A stretch of 64,000 bases of DNA. Origin: Rhodanobacter lindaniclasticus. GTDB lineage: Bacteria; Pseudomonadota; Gammaproteobacteria; Xanthomonadales; Rhodanobacteraceae. Position numbers and translations under genes: made by a program. Within the stretch, counting starts at the first letter, position 1; every line of letters begins with the position of its first letter. The stretch lies in contig NZ_MWIO01000013.1 of NCBI RefSeq assembly GCF_004799035.1, positions 159,863 through 223,862 of the forward strand, in the 5' to 3' direction. Positions 60,244-64,000 of this stretch are shown piece by piece. The notes beneath the pieces are model-generated. The model saw only the letters and a list, made by a program, of their open reading frames with translations, was not told where the DNA came from and did no database searches.

Positions 60244-62595
60244 ATGATCCGATCGTCCGCCCTGCTCGCCGGCATCTTCGCCACGATGCTCGCGCTCGCC
60301 CCAGCCGTCCCGGCCATGGCCAAGGCACCCACCACCTCCTCGACAACGAGTGAGCGCATCGACATCCCCACCGACACCGGCGGTGTGCGCATCACCCTGC
60401 CCGCCGCCAACGTCGTGCACCTGAGCGCGCTCGTCGACGGCAAGTCGCCGGCACGTTCGATGGTGATCGACCCCGCGCTCGCATCCGCGCCGACCGGCAC
60501 CGGCGAAGCGACCACGGCGCTCACGCTCGACTCGCCGCAGGTGAACGTGCGCTACGATCGCGCCGCGCACAGCCTGTCCATCGCCGACGCGCAGGACCAC
60601 GTGCTGCTGCACATCGCCGACGTCAGCGCGCTGGCGCACGGCAAGCTCAGCCTCGGCCACGCGGCCGGCGATCCGATGTATGGCGTCAGCGGCTACGACG
60701 CCTTCACCAGCGATGTCGGCGCCGGCATGCTGCGCCAGGGCAAGCTGGAGGCCAAGGCCGGCGAGCAGGGCTGGGCCGGCGCGCCGCTGGCATGGAGCAC
60801 CGCCGGCTACGCCGTGCTGGCCGACATCGACGGCGGCCACTTCATGCTGGCGCCCGCCAGCATCGACATCGCCGCACCCGAGGCGACGCCGCTGGGTGTC
60901 TACGTGATCGTCGGCGCGCCCAAGGCGATCTTCGCCGCGGTCGCCGACTTGAGCGGCCACACGCCGCTGTTCCCGAAATGGGCGATGGGCTTCACCAACA
61001 GCCAGTGGGGCATCGACCAGAAGGAACTCCTGCAGATCGTCGACACCTACCGCGCCAGGCACATCCCGATCGACAACTTCACCCTCGATTTCGACTGGAA
61101 GGCCTGGGGCGAGGACAACTACGGCGAGTTCCGCTGGAACCCCGCCAAGTTCCCCGACGGCCCCGGCGGCGCGCTGGCGAAACAGCTGCACGCGCGCGGC
61201 ATCCAGCTCACCGGCATCATGAAGCCGCGCCTCCATGTCGACACGGTGGAGGGACGTTACGCGACGGAGCACGATTTCTGGGTGCCGGGCGAGAAAGTCA
61301 GCGACGACTACTTCTCGCACAAGCCGGTGAAGAACATCGACTTCGACATCCCCGCCGCGCGCACCTGGTTCGCCGAGCTGGCGATGAAGTACGGCTTCGA
61401 CCAAGGCATCGTCGGCTGGTGGAACGACGAGGCCGACACCACCGGCAGCGACACCGAGTTCATGAACATGCAGCGTGCCTTGTATGAGGCACAGCGCGCG
61501 CAGAGCAAGCTGCGCGTGTGGTCGGTCAACCGCAACTTCTGGCTTGGCTCGCAGCGCTACGCCTACGGCCTCTGGTCGGGCGACATCGACACCGGCTTCG
61601 CCAGCATGGCCGGCCAGCGCGCGCGCATGCTCAGTGCGATCAACGTCGGCGCCATGCAATGGGGCATGGACGGCGGCGGCTTCAAGGGCCACCCGTCGAA
61701 CGAGAACTACGCACGCTGGATCCAGTTCGGCGCGTTCACCCCGATCTTCCGCGTGCACGGCGCGTTCGACGAAAAACGCCAGCCCTGGGTCTACGGCCCC
61801 GTCGCCGAGAAATCCGCCACCGCGGCGATCCGCCTGCGCTACGCGCTGATCCCCTACATCTACAGCTACGAGTACGCCCGCCACGTCGACGGCGTCGGCC
61901 TGGTGCGTCCGCTGCTGTTCGACTGGCCGCACGATCCGAAGGTCGCCAACGACGTCGACAGCTGGCTGTTCGGCGATTACCTGCTGGTCTCGCCGGTAGT
62001 GCAGCAAGGCCAGACCGAAAAACACATCTACCTGCCCGCCGGCACCTGGCTCGACTGGTTCACCGGCAAGTCCTACGCCGGCGGCCAGACCATTACCCTG
62101 GCAGTGGACGCCACCCGCTGGAGCGACATCCCGCTGTTCGTGCGTGAAGGCGCCATCGTCCCGACCCAGGCGGTGCAGGACTACGTCGGCCAGAAACCCG
62201 TCACCGAAATCTCGCTCGACGCCTTCCCCACCGACCAGCGCACCAGCTTCGACTACTACGACGACGACGGCAGCACCTACGCCTACGAACACGGCGCGTA
62301 CTTCCGCCAGTCGCTGTCCCTGCAGCAACACGGCGACACCGTGATCTTCACGACCGCCCTACCCGAGGGCAGTTTCCGGCCGGCGCTGCGCAGCTACCTG
62401 TTGAAGATCCACGGCTACGCCGCGCAGAACGTCAGCCTGGACGGCAAGCCGCTGGCCACGCAAGCCGACACGGCCGGTCTGCAAGGCGCCACCACTCCCG
62501 GCTGGGCCAGCGGCCACGACCGCTTCGGCGCCGTCACATGGGTGCGCCTGCCCGCCGGCAAGAGCGTGACGATCACGCTGCACGAGGGGCGGTAA
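60244..62595 (+). CDS. Secreted GH31 alpha-glucosidase/alpha-xylosidase-family enzyme
   Basis: A 783-aa protein with a signal peptide (LLAGIFATMLALAPAVPAMA). An N-terminal beta-sandwich precedes a (beta/alpha)8 barrel with the nucleophile D395 (IVGWWNDEAD) and acid/base D447 (YGLWSGDIDTGF). Substrate-side motifs are FTNSQWGIDQKELLQ and DNFTLDFDWKAWGEDNYGEF, and C-terminal beta domains include SFDYYDDDGSTYAYEHGAYF. GH31 members cut alpha-linked glucose or xylose; the GH13 and TonB neighbours favour alpha-glucosides. Earlier in-frame starts run through the repeat and are rejected. Confidence 0.92.
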   Translation: MIRSSALLAGIFATMLALAPAVPAMAKAPTTSSTTSERIDIPTDTGGVRITLPAANVVHLSALVDGKSPARSMVIDPALASAPTGTGEATTALTLDSPQVNVRYDRAAHSLSIADAQDHVLLHIADVSALAHGKLSLGHAAGDPMYGVSGYDAFTSDVGAGMLRQGKLEAKAGEQGWAGAPLAWSTAGYAVLADIDGGHFMLAPASIDIAAPEATPLGVYVIVGAPKAIFAAVADLSGHTPLFPKWAMGFTNSQWGIDQKELLQIVDTYRARHIPIDNFTLDFDWKAWGEDNYGEFRWNPAKFPDGPGGALAKQLHARGIQLTGIMKPRLHVDTVEGRYATEHDFWVPGEKVSDDYFSHKPVKNIDFDIPAARTWFAELAMKYGFDQGIVGWWNDEADTTGSDTEFMNMQRALYEAQRAQSKLRVWSVNRNFWLGSQRYAYGLWSGDIDTGFASMAGQRARMLSAINVGAMQWGMDGGGFKGHPSNENYARWIQFGAFTPIFRVHGAFDEKRQPWVYGPVAEKSATAAIRLRYALIPYIYSYEYARHVDGVGLVRPLLFDWPHDPKVANDVDSWLFGDYLLVSPVVQQGQTEKHIYLPAGTWLDWFTGKSYAGGQTITLAVDATRWSDIPLFVREGAIVPTQAVQDYVGQKPVTEISLDAFPTDQRTSFDYYDDDGSTYAYEHGAYFRQSLSLQQHGDTVIFTTALPEGSFRPALRSYLLKIHGYAAQNVSLDGKPLATQADTAGLQGATTPGWASGHDRFGAVTWVRLPAGKSVTITLHEGR

Positions 62596-63016
62596 ACGCG
62601 CGGCGCCCGCACGCGGCGAGCTCCACACGCCACCTCCGCGAAGCACCTGCCCCAGCGGTCGAGGGATCGGCCAACCGGGTTCCCCGCAAAGCGAGCAGTC
62701 GAGCTTTCGCCTCTGCAGGAGTGGCGTCACCACGCCGGAAGTCCCGGCCGCCCCGCAGCGGCCGCGATCCAATGCACGGAAACGGAGCGCACACCGCTTG
62801 CGCCGGAACAGTCACAGCGTTTACGCCGTTACACCCTCATATGTGCACCGGTAATTCATACCGCCCGAAAAGTTGCTGATAACAACGAAAAGGGCCCGCA
62901 CCAAGTTCCGCCCACCATCCGCAAGCCCATGATCCGGCGCAAGAATGCCTCGCTTGTGCGAGCACCCGCACCGCCGCATACTCGGCGCAACACCTCACTT
63001 TCGGGGGCTACTGAGC
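62596..63016. other. 421-bp non-coding stretch before the integron cassettes
   Basis: I find no gene, and specifically no reading frame resembling a tyrosine-recombinase integrase on either strand. From about 62820 the sequence becomes visibly less GC-rich (TTCATACCGCCCGAAAAG, TTGCTGATAACAACGAAAAG). The last ~60 bp before 63017 could be an attI or a remnant leader, but no RYYYAAC box pairs with the core site. Confidence 0.5.
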
Positions 63017-63023
63017 GTTAGGC
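63017..63023 (+). other. Integron core recombination site opening the cassette array
   Basis: GTTAGGC inside GAGCGTTAGGC matches the integron core consensus GTTRRRY, with the exchange point between G and TT. No matching GCCTAAC-type box is found within 150 bp upstream, so it looks like an attI-type simple site or a truncated attC rather than a complete attC. Confidence 0.65.
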
Positions 63024-63748
63024 TTTACAGGGGGTTCTGAATGTTCTGCGTTAAATGCGGGAATGAAGCAGTTGCGGAGGCGGCATTTTGTGGGCATTGC
63101 GGCACTCAAATGTCTGTTCTCGCAAGCGCACCGCCAGTTGGCGCAGCCACTGCGTCCTCAACGCCTCCACCCGTTTCGGTCATGGCCCCACCTGCGAATC
63201 AGGTTCGCCCTTGGGTGCGCTACTGGGCACGCATGTTCGATATCTACGTGGCTGCGATCGTCGTCGGCATCACGGTGGGCGTAGCCGCTCCTCACGCACT
63301 CGACCAACCAGGCAGCGACCAATTGTTTGGTGTTGCCGTCATCTTTTTTTGGGTCTTCATCGAGTCACTTCTTCTATCCACAATGGGCACCACGCCTGGA
63401 AAGTGGCTCTTTAAGACACGTCTTGTCGCCCCGTCAGGCGGAAAGCCGAGTTATTCCGCAGCAATCTCCAGAAGCTTCAAGGTATGGTGGCGTGGCCTTG
63501 GCATTGGATTCCCAATTGCAAGTCTTATCACGCTCATAGTGGCGCACGGAAACCTTACGAAAACTGGCATCACCACGTGGGACAGAGATGATGGCTTCAC
63601 CGTTGTTCATGATCGCATCGGGCCGGTACGTATAATTTTTGCCGTCATAGCGTTTTTGTTGTTTTTCATTCTCGTTGTTATCGGCACTGTAGGCGCCGCC
63701 TAACCACTCATTCGAGGCGGACGGCTACGCCGCCGCTCAATTCCGGCG
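63018..63748 (+). mobile_element. Integron gene cassette 1 (zinc-ribbon/RDD protein)
   Basis: Bounded by two GTTAGGC core sites in the same orientation, the 731-bp unit contains one gene in the forward direction, a short leader (18 bp between core site and ATG) and an attC at its end whose first box contains the gene's stop codon. This is the standard cassette layout. Base composition is clearly lower in G+C than in the preceding 62 kb. Confidence 0.88.
63041..63703 (+). CDS. Zinc-ribbon plus RDD-domain membrane protein
   Basis: The 220-aa product starts with a double-CxxC zinc ribbon (MFCVKCGNEAVAEAAFCGHC), then a Pro/Ala/Ser linker. An RDD domain follows (VRPWVRYWARMFDIYVAAIV, the R-x-x-A-R-x-x-D core; GTTPGKWLFKTRLV) with about four membrane helices, the last FAVIAFLLFFILVVIGTV. 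RDD proteins are small membrane proteins of mostly unknown, possibly transport, role. It is the sole gene of a cassette, transcribed away from the core site. The TAA stop lies within the GCCTAAC box of the attC. Its codon usage is less GC-biased than that of the neighbours. Confidence 0.85.
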   Translation: MFCVKCGNEAVAEAAFCGHCGTQMSVLASAPPVGAATASSTPPPVSVMAPPANQVRPWVRYWARMFDIYVAAIVVGITVGVAAPHALDQPGSDQLFGVAVIFFWVFIESLLLSTMGTTPGKWLFKTRLVAPSGGKPSYSAAISRSFKVWWRGLGIGFPIASLITLIVAHGNLTKTGITTWDRDDGFTVVHDRIGPVRIIFAVIAFLLFFILVVIGTVGAA

Positions 63749-63754
63749 TTAGGC
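63698..63754 (+). other. attC recombination site (57 bp)
   Basis: The site starts with GCCTAAC and ends with GTTAGGC, complementary 7-bp outer boxes. Inside, TTCGAGGCGGACG and CGCCGCCGCTCAA pair around GCTA with unpaired G and A on one arm, the extrahelical bases that define the active strand. Length and layout match classical 57-60 bp attC sites. It joins cassette 1 to cassette 2. Confidence 0.93.
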
Positions 63755-64000
63755 CTCATCGGAACAATCATGCTCGATCCCGAAAAAGTGCTCGCTGGCG
63801 CGCGCTCCGCGGTCAATTTCAATCCTCGCGACTTGGCCAGGGAATTGGCGGCTTACGGGGAGGAAAATGCAGCGGACAAGCTCCTGCAGCTAGACCAGCA
63901 AGCCATAGCTGCAATTGGTGTTCTTGCTTCCAGACACTATTCTGCGCCAGACAGGCCAATACTCGACAAGGCAATTTGCTTAGGGATGCTCTGATTTATT
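63749..64000 (+). mobile_element. Integron gene cassette 2, cut by window end
   Basis: The unit begins at the exchange point of the attC and contains a short leader and one small forward gene. Its own attC would lie beyond base 64000. Confidence 0.75.
63770..63994 (+). CDS. Small cassette-encoded protein of unknown function
   Basis: I do not recognise this 74-aa product. It is helical and mildly acidic (VNFNPRDLARELAAYGEENA, ADKLLQLDQQAIAAIGVLAS) without signal peptide or membrane helix. The ATG is 16 bp after the core site, with GGAAC upstream. Cassette genes of this size are often unannotated, or toxins, antitoxins or immunity proteins; nothing here decides between these. The stop is six bases from the window end. 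Confidence 0.7.
   Translation: MLDPEKVLAGARSAVNFNPRDLARELAAYGEENAADKLLQLDQQAIAAIGVLASRHYSAPDRPILDKAICLGML

Noticed and set aside
59959..62331. A 790-codon minus-strand frame opposite the GH31 gene
   Set aside because: Antisense to the GH31 gene and the repeat before it; no independent support.
62538..62879. A plus-strand 113-codon frame between GH31 and the cassettes, considered as an integrase remnant
   Set aside because: Arg/Pro/Ala-rich, starts inside the GH31 gene in another frame, and shows none of the tyrosine-recombinase R-H-R-Y motifs.

Overview
The window is GC-rich DNA from a gammaproteobacterium of the Xanthomonadales. Rhodanobacteraceae-like genera such as Dyella, Rhodanobacter, Luteibacter or Frateuria fit best; this is inferred from the flagellar gene order, a GH13 enzyme resembling Xanthomonas alpha-glucosidase, and many short intergenic palindromes. 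No rRNA gene or species marker is present.

Positions 1-46000 hold an almost complete polar-flagellum and chemotaxis locus. Most of it reads on the minus strand, so transcription runs from high to low coordinates. In transcription order the blocks are: cheV (41.3-40.3 kb); flgBCDEFGHIJKL (40.2-29.4 kb); fliC, fliD, fliS, a fliT-like gene, a PilZ-like gene and a FleQ-type regulator (29.3-23.2 kb); fliEFGHIJK (23.1-16.1 kb); and fliLMNOPQR-flhBA-flhFG-fliA-cheYZA-motCD (15.8 kb to the left edge, motD cut). A short plus-strand group at 41.6-45.9 kb carries a cytoplasmic chemoreceptor-like gene, flgA, flgM, flgN and a degenerate EAL/HDOD signalling gene. Promoter motifs fit the usual hierarchy: sigma54 sites precede flgB, fliE, fliL and the chemoreceptor gene, and sigma28 sites precede fliC, cheV, flgM and, in tandem with sigma54, the chemoreceptor gene. 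Many genes overlap as ATGA or TGATG. Where larger gaps interrupt this packing they nearly always hold a palindromic repeat, the largest being a ~0.9 kb inverted pair of modules between fliP and fliQ.

Positions 46-51.5 kb are housekeeping and mixed genes: yggX, tRNA-Phe(GAA), two small genes I do not recognise, a DUF3047-like secreted protein, a lysine-rich HU-family protein, a double-PepSY protein and a secreted M28 peptidase.

Positions 51.7-62.6 kb form an alpha-glucoside uptake and breakdown locus. A GH13 alpha-glucosidase on the minus strand diverges from a plus-strand set: TonB-dependent receptor, FAD-dependent tryptophan-halogenase-like protein, secreted GH13 and secreted GH31. The intergenic region carries two matching 16-bp near-palindromes in opposite orientation, which I read as operators of a LacI-type repressor not encoded here.

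From about 62.8 kb the base composition drops and integron-type gene cassettes begin: a core site at 63017, a cassette with a zinc-ribbon/RDD membrane protein, a canonical 57-bp attC at 63698-63754, and a second cassette cut by the window end. No integrase gene lies in the adjoining intergenic stretch.
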